From assembly GCA_030762935.1 (NCBI GenBank), contig CM060891.1, positions 3,298,001-3,362,000 of the forward strand: a stretch of DNA of 64,000 bases. The letters are read 5' to 3'. Source of the DNA: Hymenopus coronatus (lineage: Eukaryota > Arthropoda > Insecta > Mantodea > Hymenopodidae). Of the stretch, positions 11,621 through 23,120 are shown one piece after another (within the stretch, counting starts at the first letter, position 1; each line of letters opens with the position of its first letter). The notes beneath the pieces were generated by a model, which had not been told where the DNA came from, searched no databases, and saw only the letters and a program-made list of their open reading frames with translations. Made by a program: the position numbers and the translations under genes.

Positions 11621-11915
11621 GCTTTCAGTGAAAGATGTGAATTCCACCACGGAGACGGCATAGGAATAGTTTAAAGCTAATGGGATATTATTAAACGAAA
11701 ACAAGACGATTAAAGTGGTTTTTAGTTGAAAACCATTAGCAGCCAATTGTGAGCTAAACATGGAAGCTTGTGTTACATTTTTAGGTTTATATTGTCTAAC
11801 ATTTTGATACATCTACTAGTGGACCCGACAGATGTTGTCACGTTGAAAAGTTTCAAATACAAACAATATATATATATATATTTTAAATAGATTGGACCGT
11901 TTTGATGTAAACAAA
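11621..11915. other. Non-repeat spacer with TA microsatellite
   Basis: An AT-rich stretch with a TA repeat at 11866-11882. Nothing else is recognised. Confidence 0.3.
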
Positions 11916-12079
11916 TCTGATGAGTTCCATTCACATGACTTTTTCTACAACTCTGCAACAAATTATTGTTAAAAACCTTACGCTTCTATCTACTTCGATA
12001 AAAATTATCAGAAATATTCTTATTACTTGCTTCCTTGTAAGTAGAAGTGAAATAAGGGAGTACCATAGGTTAAAGTGAT
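11916..12079 (+). mobile_element. HLE 5' fragment fused to an inverted HLE
   Basis: It runs from TCTGATGAGTTCC to TAAAGTGATA and then switches directly to an HLE in the opposite orientation with no spacer. Confidence 0.75.
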
Positions 12080-12080
12080 A

Positions 12081-12534
12081 GAGATTGCACCAGAAATATA
12101 TGTTTTGGGTCCCCAGAATCCAAAAAAAGCATTTTTGGAAAAAGGTCTGTCTGTGTGTGTGTGCGGATAGCATAGCTGAAAAACGAAAAGACCGTATTTA
12201 AGTTTGATTTCTTCCAAGGATGCGACACGAAGATTTCAAAGAAAATCCCCCCACCCCAAAACTACTAACATGGAAAAAAAATCGTAAATTTTGATTTTCT
12301 GAAAAGTGGCTCTAACGATATTATTTAAAATCTCTAATATTTAAGATGTTTACATGATAAATAAAATACATATCTTGAATTTTCTGGGAATAACTTCTAA
12401 AGGTGTGTTTATTCTGGATGAATATTGCGAAATTTTGTATAACTGATCAACCGTAAGAGATAAACAAAAACTTAGGTGCTGTACAAAAAATGAAGATGTC
12501 ATTAAAATACACAATTTATGTCACATACATTTTT
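12081..12534 (-). mobile_element. HLE copy truncated on both sides
   Basis: It opens within GATTGCACCAGAAATATATG, lacking the hairpin, and stops at CACATACATTTTT where the next same-orientation copy starts. Confidence 0.75.
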
Positions 12535-13391
12535 ACTTTCTCTAGCCCCGTATGTACAATGTACATAGGGATAGAGAAGTATTGTATTCCTGCCAAAAAT
12601 TCCTTGTACACATTTCACTGAAATACATGTTTTAGGACCCCCTGAGTCCAAAAAAAAAAAAAAAAAAAACCATTTTCAGAAACAGGTCCACGCGCGCGCG
12701 CGCGTGTGTGTATGTGTGGGTCTGTGGACAGTTGTTCAAAACGGTTTAACGAAAAGGCGGTTAAATACTAAACTTGGTACTTAAGTTTAGTATCTTACAG
12801 GGATGCGACACGATTTTGAGAAAAATTCCCCCACCCCAAACTACCCTTTACATGAAACTTTTTTCGATTTTTTTTCTTAAAAATGGCTCTAACAATTTTG
12901 TTTAAAATATCGTATATTAAAGCTATTTACCTGAAAAATAAAATGTATATCTTCAATTTTCTGGGAATAACCTCTGAAGAATACTTTACTCTGGGTGAAT
13001 TTTACGGAATTTCGCATAACTGCTAAACCGTAAGAAATGGACAAAAACTTACCACACAAGAAATGTAGAGCACGTTAAAACACATCATTTATGTTATATA
13101 TATTTCTTTCGTGGAGTTTATCATTTTCATTCCATGTTTTTGGTTTCAGCTTTCAAAAACTTATACTTTTCTCATACACGATTTTTTCAACTCCTGTCCA
13201 TACAAACAAAGGAACATGAGTCACATAGCAACCAGCTTTTGGCTTTCACTTTAACCTTCGCTTCTACTTACAAGGAAGCAAGTAATAAGACTATTTCTGG
13301 TAATGTTTTTACTCGATTAGCATGAAGTAAATAGAAGCATAAGCTTTTTAACAATAATTTGTTGCAGAGATGTAGAGAAAGTCATGTGATG
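12535..13391 (-). mobile_element. HLE copy, full length, CCCC/GGG hairpin
   Basis: The hairpin is TAGCCCCGTATGTACAATG with CATAGGGATAGAG. It contains a 20-A run (12650-12669) and a CG/TG run (12691-12720) at the family's microsatellite site. It ends GTAGAGAAAGTCATGTGATGG. Confidence 0.85.
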
Positions 13392-14078
13392 GAAAGACTG
13401 ACACAAAAATGTGACTGCTATTCTTCTTATGAAAGTACGAGAAAGTTTGCTGGTCGAATGAAACCAGTTTGTCAGTCAACCAGGTCTTATATAACAAGTA
13501 TGTCCTGCTTATCCAAATTATCACCTTTTTTTCATTCAGACTCTTTAATTATACATGCACTGCAAAAAGAAGTCAAGTCTAACAATTCGCGACTCTGCAC
13601 ATTAAATCTTCTTCACGACAGACCCTCAAGGCCTGTTCCGGTATCATGACAGTTTAAACAGCCTTCTGCATCATTTTATTCCTCTGCTTCTTATTTTCTT
13701 TTATTTTATTACCAATTGCCTCCAAGTAAAGCAAATTCTTGACTTTTTCTTCTTATTAAATTATTCTTAAAACATGATTTTCACCTCTACATACATGTTG
13801 TTGACAATATCAAAGTTTGAAACAGTTAAATCATTTTAATAACAGTGCTGCCAAAGTATGATATAAATAATGCCGCAGCATTCCACAACAGATGATTTGG
13901 AAATGTGCATTCATTGCTTCAATGACTTCCTTAGAGGCGTCAGTAAGTCCTTAGAGATTACACTCGTAGCGTCGTCTCTCACGATGTCAAATTTTCAGCC
14001 ATATCCATCACGTGGTTTCGTTGCCACAGGCGATTCAATCAACAGTCTTGTGCCTATTTAGAAAGATACAGAAAAAAA
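13392..14078. other. Non-repeat spacer
   Basis: No recognised gene. Short open frames at 13359-13649 and 13870-14061 (+) lack recognisable domains; the second contains GTCAGTAAGTCC, which resembles a splice donor, but this alone does not support an exon. Confidence 0.3.
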
Positions 14079-14907
14079 TCTGATGTGTTTCATTCACATG
14101 ATTTTCTCTATGTCTCTGCAACAAATTATTGTTAAAAAGCTTAGGTTTCTATTTACTTCATGCTAATCGAGAAAAAATTAGCAGAAATAGTCTTATTACT
14201 TGCTTCCTTGTAAGTAGAAGCGAAATAAGGGAGTATCATAGGTTAAAGTGATAGTCAAAAGCTGGTTGCTATGTGACTGAAGTTCCTTTGTTTGTACAGA
14301 CAGGAGTTGAAAAATCGTGTATCAGAAAAGAATAAGTTTTTTAAAGCTGAAACCAATGACAAGGAATATCTAAAAACGATCAACTCCACGAAAAAAATGT
14401 ATACCACATAAATTGTGTGTTTAATGTACTCTACATTTTTTTCTATGCTAAGTTTTTTTCCATGTCTTACGGTTTAGCAGTTATGCAAAATTGATCCAGA
14501 ATAAAGTAGTCTTCAGAGGCTATTCCCAGAAAATTCAAGATATACATTTTATTTGTCAGGTAAATATTTTTAATATATGATCTTTTAATCAAAATCGTTA
14601 GAGCCATTTTAGAGAAAATGGTCCATGTAAACGGTAGTTTTGGGTGGGGGGATTTTTCTCAAAATCTTCGTGTCGCATCCCTGGAAGATACTAAACTTAA
14701 ATACCAAGTTTGGTATTTTAACGACTTTTCGTTTTGAGTTATCGTGTTCATTGACACACAGACACACACACATACGAACCTTTTTCTGAAAATACATTTT
14801 TGGATACAAGAGACCCTAAAACATCCGGTGAAATCTCGGTATCGAATTTTTTAGTGGAGTGCAATACCTTCTCTATACACTATGCACATAGTACGTGTAG
14901 AGAAAGT
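14079..14907 (+). mobile_element. HLE copy, full length (829 bp)
   Basis: Both ends are present: TCTGATGTGTTTCATTCAC after a seven-A run, and the palindrome CTATACACTATGCACATAG ending AGAGAAAGT. It is a good reference for family length. Confidence 0.9.
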
Positions 14908-15860
14908 AACTAGTTTCGTGCGGGGATTAAACAGTTATATTTAAAAGCCAAGTTGGATGAAGTTCCTGGCAAATCTGCTCCTGCGTTTGCAACAATTTAC
15001 AATTAGATAAATGAATTTAAACGTGACCGTACACCCACAAATGATGAACATCGTTCCGGAAGTGACTTCCTCCGAAATGCTTGACAAAATCCAGGATGTG
15101 GTTTTGAGTGATCGCGAAGTAGTAGAGACCTAAGGCATATCGCAAGGTACAGTTTCTCAATTTTGCACCAAAAGTTAGGTCTGACTGAGGTCTCGGCAAT
15201 CGTGTGATCGATTTGGAAGCTGGTTTGACTCTTCCGTCGCAATGGTGACGAGTTTCTGAGTCGACACATAACTGTGGATGAAACATGGATACAGTGCTAC
15301 ACTCCAGAGACTAAATTGTGGCTTTTTAAAGGCTCCGAAGAAGACAGAGGTGGTGAAATCTGCAGACGAGGTGATAGCCTCGGTTTTTTGGGATGCAGGC
15401 GGAATCATCTACATTGATTACTTGCAGAAAGGAGAACGATAAATGGAGAGTATTATTGCATCAAATCAAGAAACAAGGCCCTCATCTGGCAAAGGAAAAT
15501 ATTCTTTTCCATCAAGACAATGCAAGGGAGCACATCTGCGCAGTTTCGATGGCAAAAATTGTACAATTAAGGTTCGAATTACTATAACATCCACCATATT
15601 CACCAGATTTGGCCCTCCAGTGATTTTTTTTTATTTCCAAACTTGAAAAAGTGGCTCAGCGGAAAACGATTCATGTCTAACGAAAAGGTCATCTCCCAAA
15701 GAGATGCCTCTTTTGAGGACCTCCCGAAATCCTACTTTTTGGAAGGCTTAAAACAGCTGGGAAAAGTGTATCAAGCTAAAAGGAGATTATGTTGAAAAAA
15801 AGTACCAAAAATAATTTGTTTCTATTTTTTTCTAAGGACTTATTGAACGCCCCTCGTTTA
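14908..15860 (+). pseudogene. Dead mariner-type (DD34D) transposase copy
   Basis: A cut-and-paste transposase relic. Going downstream, the sequence encodes AKLDEVPGKSAPAFATIYN then a stop where the family has Trp, NEFKRDRTPTNDEHRSG, ITVDETWIQCYTPETK (first catalytic Asp, about 15268-15315), GGIIYIDYLQKGE, LFHQDNAREHICAVSMAKI (second Asp, about 15500-15565) and HPPYSPDLAP (third Asp region), then KKWLSGKRFMSNE. Several stops and frameshifts, including one in a T run near 15625, break it. The 3' end GGACTTATTGAACGCCCCTC and GTTTA looks like a mariner terminal repeat ending at a TA. The 5' terminal repeat is missing where the copy abuts an HLE tip. Confidence 0.85.
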
Positions 15861-15875
15861 TCTAAGAAAAAAATA

Positions 15876-16026
15876 TCTGATGTGTTCATATGACTTTCTC
15901 TGCCTATTATGTAACGAACTAGTCTTACAAAACCTTTCCTTCCCTCTGCTTCATGCTAATCAAGATGAACATTAACAGAAACAGTCTTATTACTTGCTTC
16001 CTTATAAGTAGGAGGGAAATAAGGGC
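15876..16026 (+). mobile_element. HLE 5' fragment
   Basis: Starts TCTGATGTGTTCATATGAC after an A-rich run. It is interrupted after GGGAAATAAGGGC; matching HLE sequence (GCTAAAGCGATACTGAAAGC) resumes near 16180 after a SINE1 remnant. Confidence 0.7.
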
Positions 16027-16048
16027 AAAATGGAAATCGATATGGAGA

Positions 16049-16160
16049 TTTATTTATGCATACTCTTTAACTGCTACAGTTCTTAGCGTCCCATTCTGCA
16101 GAGGGCGCGAAAAACCGCTTTAATTTCGTTCAGGCTTGGGGTTGTTTTACCCAGGAACTT
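16049..16160 (-). mobile_element. SINE1 3' fragment
   Basis: It matches the tail half of SINE1 in reverse: CTTTAACTGCTACAGTTC, TAGCGTCCCATTCTGCA and GAAAAACCGCTTTAATTTC. The tRNA-like head is lost. It lies within an HLE copy. Confidence 0.65.
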
Positions 16161-16294
16161 GCAGGGCCACAGAATATTCTAAGCTAAAGCGATACTGAAA
16201 GCTGGCGCTATACGAATTTCATTGACATATGCTTATTAACATCAGGAGAAAAATACAACTAACAAAAAACGAAAGTGTTCATGTTTGAGAAATA

Positions 16295-16975
16295 TCTGAT
16301 GTATTCCATTCACAAGATTTTCACCATAAACTTTGTAGGTATTTCTTTGTCTATATCATGATAACCATTTACAGAAATTGTCTTATTACTTGCTTCTTTT
16401 TAAGTAGAATACACTAGGATAAAGTGATAGTCACATGTGGTTGCAATGTGAAGTAATTGAAATTCGGGTTGCTTTGCGCGGCCAGGAGTATATCAAGAGA
16501 GTTTACCTCCCGCTTGTAAAACAACTGCATATGATGAAAGGAGAGAGTTTTAACGAGACCTATATCTTATAGTAAGTTTTTCTCTATCTCCTATGGTTTA
16601 CCAGTTATGAAAATTTCCTTCACAATGAAGAGGTTATAAGCCTATTCCCAGAAAATGCAACATATACACTTTATTTGCCTTGTAAATATTGCTAATATAG
16701 GTACTTTAATCAAAATTGTTAACACCATTTTATAAAAATGTTCCATGTAAAGGGTAGTTTGGTGTGGAGGAATTTTTCTCAAAATCTGCGTGTCGCACCC
16801 CAGGAAGATACTGAACTTAAAACCATGTTTGGTATTTTAGCGACTTTTCGTTTTTGAGTTGTGTTCGCAGACACACACACGGACCCTAAAACATATATTT
16901 CCGGTGAAATCTCGGTATCGACTTTTTGGATGGAGTACAATACTTTCTCTATACACTATGTACAGAAAGTATAAA
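16295..16975 (+). mobile_element. HLE copy with internal deletions
   Basis: Starts TCTGATGTATTCC. The middle section is reduced, and the hairpin is trimmed to CTATACACTATGTACAGAAAG. Confidence 0.8.
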
Positions 16976-17123
16976 ATTTCACTTGTTAATGTAAAGTTGT
17001 GCACGCAGTGATCACGTTTTGGCACGAACACACGTCAAGTTTGACAAACACTTGAGAGCGGAACATTATTGAGTCTGGACTTGTCCTACATGTTGTGACC
17101 AACACACAGTTTTAATTAGTATA

Positions 17124-17834
17124 GCATTCCATACCGAGATTTCCACTCAAATACACGATTTGCGATCCCTTGAATCTCAAAAATGCGTTTTTAGAAAGCG
17201 GTCCGAATGTGTGTGTGTGTGTGTATCAACAATAAAATTCAAAAACGGAACATTCGTGAAATGCCAACTTGGTATTTAAATTAACGTTGCGACACGAAGG
17301 TTTTCAAGAAAATCTCCCCAACTGCCCTTTATATGGACAAAGTTTTGAGTGCTCTAATGAGTTTGATGAAAATGCCATGACAAATAAAATGTATATGTTG
17401 ACTTTTCTGGGAATAGTCTCTGAAGACTACTTTATTCGGGTTGAATTTTGTATAACTGGTAAACTGTAAGAGATACACAAAAACTTACTATACCAAAATA
17501 TAAATTTCATCAAAATACACAATTTATGTCATATACAATTTTTGGAGAGTTAACCGTTGCCTAGATATTTCTTATTATTGGCTTCAGTTTTAAATTACTT
17601 AAACTTTTCTTAAGTGGAAATTCATTTTTAGTTACATCTCTCTTTTGTTCTTTTCCTAGCTATGGAGAGAGAACTGAACTTGTTTCACACAGCGACAGCT
17701 TTTAAAACATTTGACTATCACTGTATTCCCTTCTACTTACAAGGAAGCAAGTAATAAGACAATTTCTGTTAATATTTATCTTGATTAGCATCAAGTAGAT
17801 ATGCAACATTTGTTTGAAGAACAGATAGAGAAAC
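17124..17834 (-). mobile_element. HLE copy lacking its hairpin
   Basis: It begins at CATTCCATACCGAGATTTC and runs to ACAGATAGAGAAACTC. A TG microsatellite sits at the usual site (17210-17224). Confidence 0.8.
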
Positions 17835-18347
17835 TCTTAACTTGGGCTATGGAAGAATCGATCTACTTTCAGTTGGATCTGTAATATGAAGACGACAATG
17901 GCCCCTTGACGGTTGTTGCTCTGACCAAATGTCACTCGAGGAGAAACCTAGCAACAGAAATAGTTGAAGCACATTTTCCAGATTTCACAAGAAAGAATCG
18001 CAAACATTTTGGCTCTCTCTAGTGAGGTAAGCGACACTTTGCCTACCTCAAGACGAATTTAGTTGAGAATTCCCTAACCTAGCTCAACAAGCAGCTAATC
18101 TATTTTGGATCGTCAAGAGGTTCGAATACTGGACCACGCGCCAACACATTGTCACCTTGCTGAGAAGGTCAAGCTAATCATGTCCCCGATAACACCCCGG
18201 AAGACCTTGTGGTTCGACTCCCGGGACCAATCTGTGTCAAAACAACAGATAACATGTGACTCACATCTTGCACATGACTCTCTCAACCCACCTTCGTTTA
18301 TTCTGGTCTCCTTTATGAAACTTCATTCATTTCTCAACACGCCATAG
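17835..18347. other. Non-repeat spacer
   Basis: No gene recognised; an 80-codon frame (18105-18347, +) has no known domain. TAGCTCAACAAG near 18085 and GGTTCGAATAC near 18118 resemble A and B boxes, and GGTTCGACTCC lies near 18212, but no cloverleaf folds, so at most these are decayed SINE heads. Confidence 0.3.
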
Positions 18348-18412
18348 TTGGCACAGAAGGTATTGCATTCCACTCAACAATTCGATATCCAGATCTCAAC
18401 GTAAATACATAC
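18348..18412 (-). mobile_element. HLE sub-hairpin fragment
   Basis: About 65 bp of the GAAGGTATTGCATTCCACTC segment, joined directly to an inverted HLE fragment. Confidence 0.6.
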
Positions 18413-18612
18413 CTGTTTGTAACAAATTATTTTTACAAAAGCTAGGCTAAAGTGACACTCAAATGTTTTAAAACTGGCTACTATGTTATTGAATTTTGTT
18501 TCTTTGCTTACAAGAAACAAGAATGACAAATTCCCGTTTGATAAAACATAAAGTGCTTTAAACTTGAAACTAGTATAAAGGGATATCTCGAAAAGAGTTA
18601 ACTAAAAAAAAA
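18413..18612 (+). mobile_element. HLE 5' region fragment
   Basis: From AACAAATTATTTTTAC to a decayed CGAAAAGAGTTAACT segment, ending in an A run where the next copy starts. Confidence 0.65.
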
Positions 18613-18614
18613 AA

Positions 18615-19469
18615 ACTGATGTGTTCCATTCATATGACTTTCTCTACATCTCTGTAACAAATTTTTCTTAAAAAGTTAAGCTTCTATTTACTTCATACTA
18701 ATCGAGACACAATTAGCAGAAACAGTCTTATTACTTTCTTCCTTTTAAGTAGAAGCGAAATAAGGGAGTACCATAGGTTAAAGTGATAGTGAAAAGTTGG
18801 TTGCTATGTCACTGAAGTTCCTTTGTTTGTATGGACACGAGTTGACAAATTCCTGTATGAGAAAAGTATAAGTTTTTCAAAGCTGAAACCAATAACAAGG
18901 AATATCTCAAAAACGGTCAACTGCACGAAAAAAAAAGTATGTAACATAAATTGTGTGTTTTATCGTGCTCTAAATTTTTGTGTGTTAAGTTTTTGTCCAT
19001 CTCTTACGGTTTAGCAGTTATGTAAAATTCCGTAAAATTCATCCAGAATAATGAGGTTTTCAGAGCCTATTCCCAGAAAATGCAAAATATGAATTGTATT
19101 TTTCAGGTAAATATCTTTAATATACGGTATATTAATCAAAATCGTTAGAGCCAATTTTAAGAAAATAAAAAATTTTGAAAAAAGTTCCATGTAAAGTGTA
19201 GCTTGGGGTGAGAGAACTTTTCTCAAAATCTTCGTGTCGCATCCCTGGAAGACACTAAAGTTAAATACCAAGTTTAATATTTTACCGACTTTTCGTTTTT
19301 GAGTTACCTTGTTCACATAAATACGGATACATAAACACGAACCTTTTTATAATAATATCTATTTTTGGATTCAGGGGATCCTAAAACGTGTATTTGCTGC
19401 GACATCTCTATATCGTACTTTGAATAGTATAAAATATCCTCCGTCCTTAGTATATGTAGTAGAGAAAGA
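18615..19469 (+). mobile_element. HLE copy, full length (855 bp)
   Basis: Starts ACTGATGTGTTCC after a 12-A run and ends at a degraded hairpin tip (GTATATGTAGTAGAGAAAG). The recurring open frame is intact for 101 codons (19011-19316, -). Confidence 0.85.
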
Positions 19470-19474
19470 AAAAA

Positions 19475-19703
19475 TGGTTCATAATGAACAGAAATTCACA
19501 GCATATTGCGACAAAATTCAAGTTATACATTTTATTTTCCATGTAAATATGTTAAACAAATTGTGGTATTTTAACTAAACTCAATACACCTATTTTTAAA
19601 AAATAAAAAAGTGTATATTTCATAAACTGTTCCAAGAACATGGTAGTTTGGTTAGTGTATTCTCTTCAAAATTCGTGTTTAAATACCGACTTTGGGATTT
19701 ACT
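19475..19703 (+). mobile_element. HLE internal fragment, old
   Basis: A diverged match to the CAAGTTATACATTTTATTTTCC through CCGACTTTGGGATTT part of the element, lacking both tips. Confidence 0.55.
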
Positions 19704-19711
19704 CCAGTTTT

Positions 19712-20531
19712 ACTTTCTAGGTACATAGTGTATAGAAAAGGTATAGCAGTCCACCCAAAAATTCTAAACCGTGATTTCACCGGAAATACATGTTTTAGGG
19801 TCCCCTGTATCCTAAAAAGCATTTTCAGCAAATGGTCCGCTTTTGTGTCCATGAACATGATAACTCAAAAACGAATAGTCGGTAAAATACCAAACTTTGT
19901 ATTTAAGTTTAGTATCTTCTAGGAATGCGACACGAAGATTTTGAGAAAAATCCCCCCATCCCAAACTACCCTATACATGGAACTTTTTTCGAATTGATTT
20001 TCTTAAAAATGGCTCTAATGATTTTGATTAAAATATCGTATATTAAAGATATTCACCTGAGAAATAAAATGTATATGTTGAATTTTCTGGGAATAGCCTC
20101 TGAAGACTACTTTATTCTGGATGAATTTTAAGGAATTTTGCATAACTGCTAAACCGTAAGAGATGGCCAAAAACTTACCACACAAAAAATGCAGAGCTCG
20201 TTAAAACACACAATTTAAGTTATATGCATTTTTTTCGTGGAGTTGGTGGTTTTTAAGATATTCCTTGTTATGGTTTCAGCTTTAAAAAAACATACTTTTC
20301 TCATACTGGACTTCGACAAACAAAGGAACTTCAGTCACATAGCAACCAGTTTTTGACTATCACTTTAACCTATGGTACTCCCTTATTTCGCTTCTACTTA
20401 CATGGCAACAAGTAATAAGACTATTTCTGCTAATTTTTTCTCGATTAGCTTGACGTAAATAGAACATAAGCTTTTTAACAGTAATTTATTTCAGAGATGT
20501 AGAGGAAGTCATATGAATGGAACACATCGGA
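19712..20531 (-). mobile_element. HLE copy, nearly full length
   Basis: Short hairpin (GGTACATAGTGTATAGAAAAGG), complete body, and a TCTG end read as GAACACATCGGA before a T run. Confidence 0.85.
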
Positions 20532-20537
20532 TTTTTT

Positions 20538-21282
20538 ACTTTCTTTAGCCCGTATGTACAGTGCGGATGGAGCAGGTATCTATTGCATTCCATCCCAAAA
20601 TTCACTACCACGTTTTCACCGGAAAGGTATGTTTTGAAGTCCCCAGAGTCCGAAAAAATAGAAAAAGGTCCGTGTGTGTCTCTGGATAGCATAACTCAAA
20701 AACGAAAAGTTGGCTAAATGAAGTATCTTCCAAGGATGCGACATGAAGGTTTTTAAGAAAATCCCCAAACCCCCAACTACCCTTTAACATTTTTCGAAAA
20801 CTTTGATATTTTCAACAATAGCTCTAAGGATTCTGATTAACATGTCGTATATTTAAGATAATCAGATCACAAATAGAAAGTATATTTTGAATTTTCAGGA
20901 AATAACCTGTGAAGAGCACTATATTGTGGTTGATTATTGAAGAATTTTGCATATCGGTTAAACCGTAAGAGATAGACAAAACTTTACTGTACAAAAATGT
21001 AGATTTGAAAAAAAAAACACACATTAATACATGGCATTTACTGACATTTTTCTTGTGGAGTGGACCGTTTTCGAGATATACATTGTTATTGGTTTTAATT
21101 TTAACTAATTAACTTTCCCAAACGGAACCGAACCCAATTGTTTCACATAGTGACCAGTTTATGACTATCACTTTATCCTAGTGTATTGCCTTAATTCCCT
21201 CCTACTCACAAGGAAGCAAGTAATAAGACAATTTCTGCTAATGTTTATCTCGATTAGCATGAATTAAACATAACAATAAACT
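20538..21282 (-). mobile_element. HLE copy in head-to-tail tandem with the previous one
   Basis: Begins ACTTTCTTTAGCCCG six bases after the preceding copy ends. It lacks the last TCTG-end bases. Confidence 0.8.
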
Positions 21283-21295
21283 TGGGTAAGAAAAA

Positions 21296-21506
21296 TCTGA
21301 TGTGTTCCATTCACATGACTTTCTCTACATCTCTGCAACAAATTATCGTTAAAAAGCTTATTGTTCTATTTGCTTCATGCTAATCAAGAAAAAATTGGCA
21401 GAAACAGTCTTATTACTTGCAAGTAGAAGCGAAGTAAGGGAGAGCCATAGGTTAAAGTGATAATATCTTATCTATACATTATGTTCATAGTACGTGTAGA
21501 GAAAGT
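21296..21506 (+). mobile_element. 211-bp HLE derivative with both ends
   Basis: It has an intact TCTGATGTGTTCC start and an intact tip (TACGTGTAGAGAAAGT), but the body jumps from GTTAAAGTGATA straight to TATCTTATCTATACATTATG, removing about 620 bp. This is the smallest two-ended copy in the window. Confidence 0.85.
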
Positions 21507-21552
21507 AAAAATGTGTTTATGGATCAGGTAGAGAAAGTTGTGTGAATGGAAG

Positions 21553-21821
21553 GCTCCAGATTTGTGTTTTTGAGGGAGACGATGAAATATCAGCAGCTAG
21601 TGAAAGGAACACGTGGTTTCTTAATCTTTCTGAAATCTTATCACACACGGTCATAGCGAACCCATGAACCGTTGTCGTGCTCCAACGCCCTGCGGATACC
21701 AGGGCGCCGGGATGACATTCTCACGTTGTGAAAGTGGCACATTTAACACACCTTTCCTGCAATTAAAAACTTTTTACCACACTAGTGCATAAAATTGAAT
21801 TATTTGACAGTAGTTCTTCAG
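21553..21821. other. Non-repeat segment upstream of a candidate exon
   Basis: No repeat is recognised. GCCCTGCGGATACCAGGGC near 21690 can fold into a six-pair stem-loop. A pyrimidine-containing TTCTTCAG ends at 21821. Confidence 0.3.
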
Positions 21822-21998
21822 ATGTCACTCAATGTAGCCAACTTTGGTTTGTACGTCCACGGCCTCATTCAAGTAGGCTCGTATCAATCTAGAAAATGGC
21901 GCATGTCTCAACCAGACGAAATTATGCAAGCAGCGGAGAGAGCAAAATTACAACTGCTGCACTGCCTTCGTTGTATAGAAAGTTTTTGTTCTGTACGA
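21822..21998 (+). CDS. Candidate host exon, 59 codons, unrecognised protein
   Basis: This segment lies in one of the few repeat-free intervals. It is open in one frame for exactly 177 nt, bounded by TTCTTCAG on the left and CGA|GTAAGT, a strong splice donor, on the right. The peptide begins MSLNVANFGLYVHGLIQVG and ends HCLRCIESFCSVR; it has ordinary codon use and mixed composition unlike the AT-biased shadow frames nearby. The left boundary could be an acceptor or the ATG itself. I do not recognise the protein. The frame continues past the donor to a stop near 22103, so a simple open frame is the alternative. Confidence 0.35.
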
Positions 21999-22170
21999 GT
22001 AAGTCATCATGTTGTCAGCACTGGTGCTAAGCAAGGCAACAACGTAGCTTGCTACTCACATTTTTCTACTTGTATCATAATAACTATTGAGTGCGTCAAG
22101 TGAAGTTATGTAACACACTAAGTTGTAACCTTACACTTGTAATATACCTACAGTGTTTATTAAACATTTT

Positions 22171-22988
22171 TCTTTCTCTAGCACATATGTAAAATGTATA
22201 TAGTAGGTAGAGAAGGTAATGTATTCCACCCAAAATTCGATACCGAGATTTAATCTGAAGTACATGTTTCGAGCCCCTTGGTACAAAAAGAGCAATTTTA
22301 GATAAAGGACACCATGTGCGACAGCATAATTCAAAAAGAAAAAGTCCGTTAAATAACAAGCTTGGTATTTAAGATGGTAAGAAAAATTCTCCACCGTATA
22401 ATAACCTTTACATGGATAATATTTCGAAATTTTCGATGTTTTAAAAAATGATTAACGATTTAAATATAAATACCGTGTATTAAAGATATTTCCATGACAA
22501 AAGAAATGTATATCTTGAATTTATTGGGAATCGCCTATGAAGACCTCTTTATTCTGGACGAATTTAACAAAACTAGTAAACCGTAACAGATAGACAAAAA
22601 CTTACTGAGCAAAAATGTGCTCGTTAAGAAAACAATTTATGCCATGTGCATTCTTGTTACTGATTCCAAGATATTCCATTTTATTGGTTTAAATTTTAAA
22701 ATACTTTACTTTTCTCAGGCAGGAAGTGTCCGTTTTTCTTTAGTTCTGCTCCTGGCCAAGCAAATAAGCGATTTGCAATAACAATCGCATAACGATACAT
22801 TTTAAAACATTTGACTATCACTTTAACATAGCACATTCCTTTAGTTGCCTTCTACTTATAAGGAACTAAGTAATAAGAACATTCTGCTAATGTTTATCTC
22901 GATTAGCATTGCGTAGAAAGAAGAAGAATCTTTTGTAAGACGTCTGTTTGTAGAACAATTAGAGAAAGTCATGTGAGTGTAATACATA
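22171..22988 (-). mobile_element. HLE copy, nearly full length, diverged
   Basis: Hairpin variant TAGCACATATGTAAAATG, full internal order, end GTGAGTGTAATACATACC. Confidence 0.8.
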
Positions 22989-23001
22989 CCATTTTTTTTT
23001 A

Positions 23002-23109
23002 TACAGCTGCCCTAAAACATGTATTTCCGGCGAAATCTCCGCATCTAATTTTTGGTTGCAATACAATATCTTCTTTATACACTATGTACATAGTACATGT
23101 AGAGAAAGT
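23002..23109 (+). mobile_element. HLE 3'-tip fragment
   Basis: From CTAAAACATGTATTTCCGGC to the palindrome and ATGTAGAGAAAGT. Confidence 0.75.
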
Positions 23110-23120
23110 AAAAATTAATT

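Noticed and set aside
13870..14061. A host exon ending at GTCA|GTAAGT
   Set aside because: No convincing acceptor, the frame does not respect the donor, and the peptide is unremarkable.
14079..14907. A canonical Helitron (TC...CTRR ends, A-T target)
   Set aside because: The first end is TC, but the last bases after the hairpin are AAAGT, not CTRR, and the target is an A or T run; the Helentron/Helitron2 form fits better.
18084..18230. A tRNA gene suggested by TAGCTCAACAAG and GGTTCGAATAC/GGTTCGACTCC
   Set aside because: Neither the acceptor nor the T stem pairs, so no cloverleaf forms.
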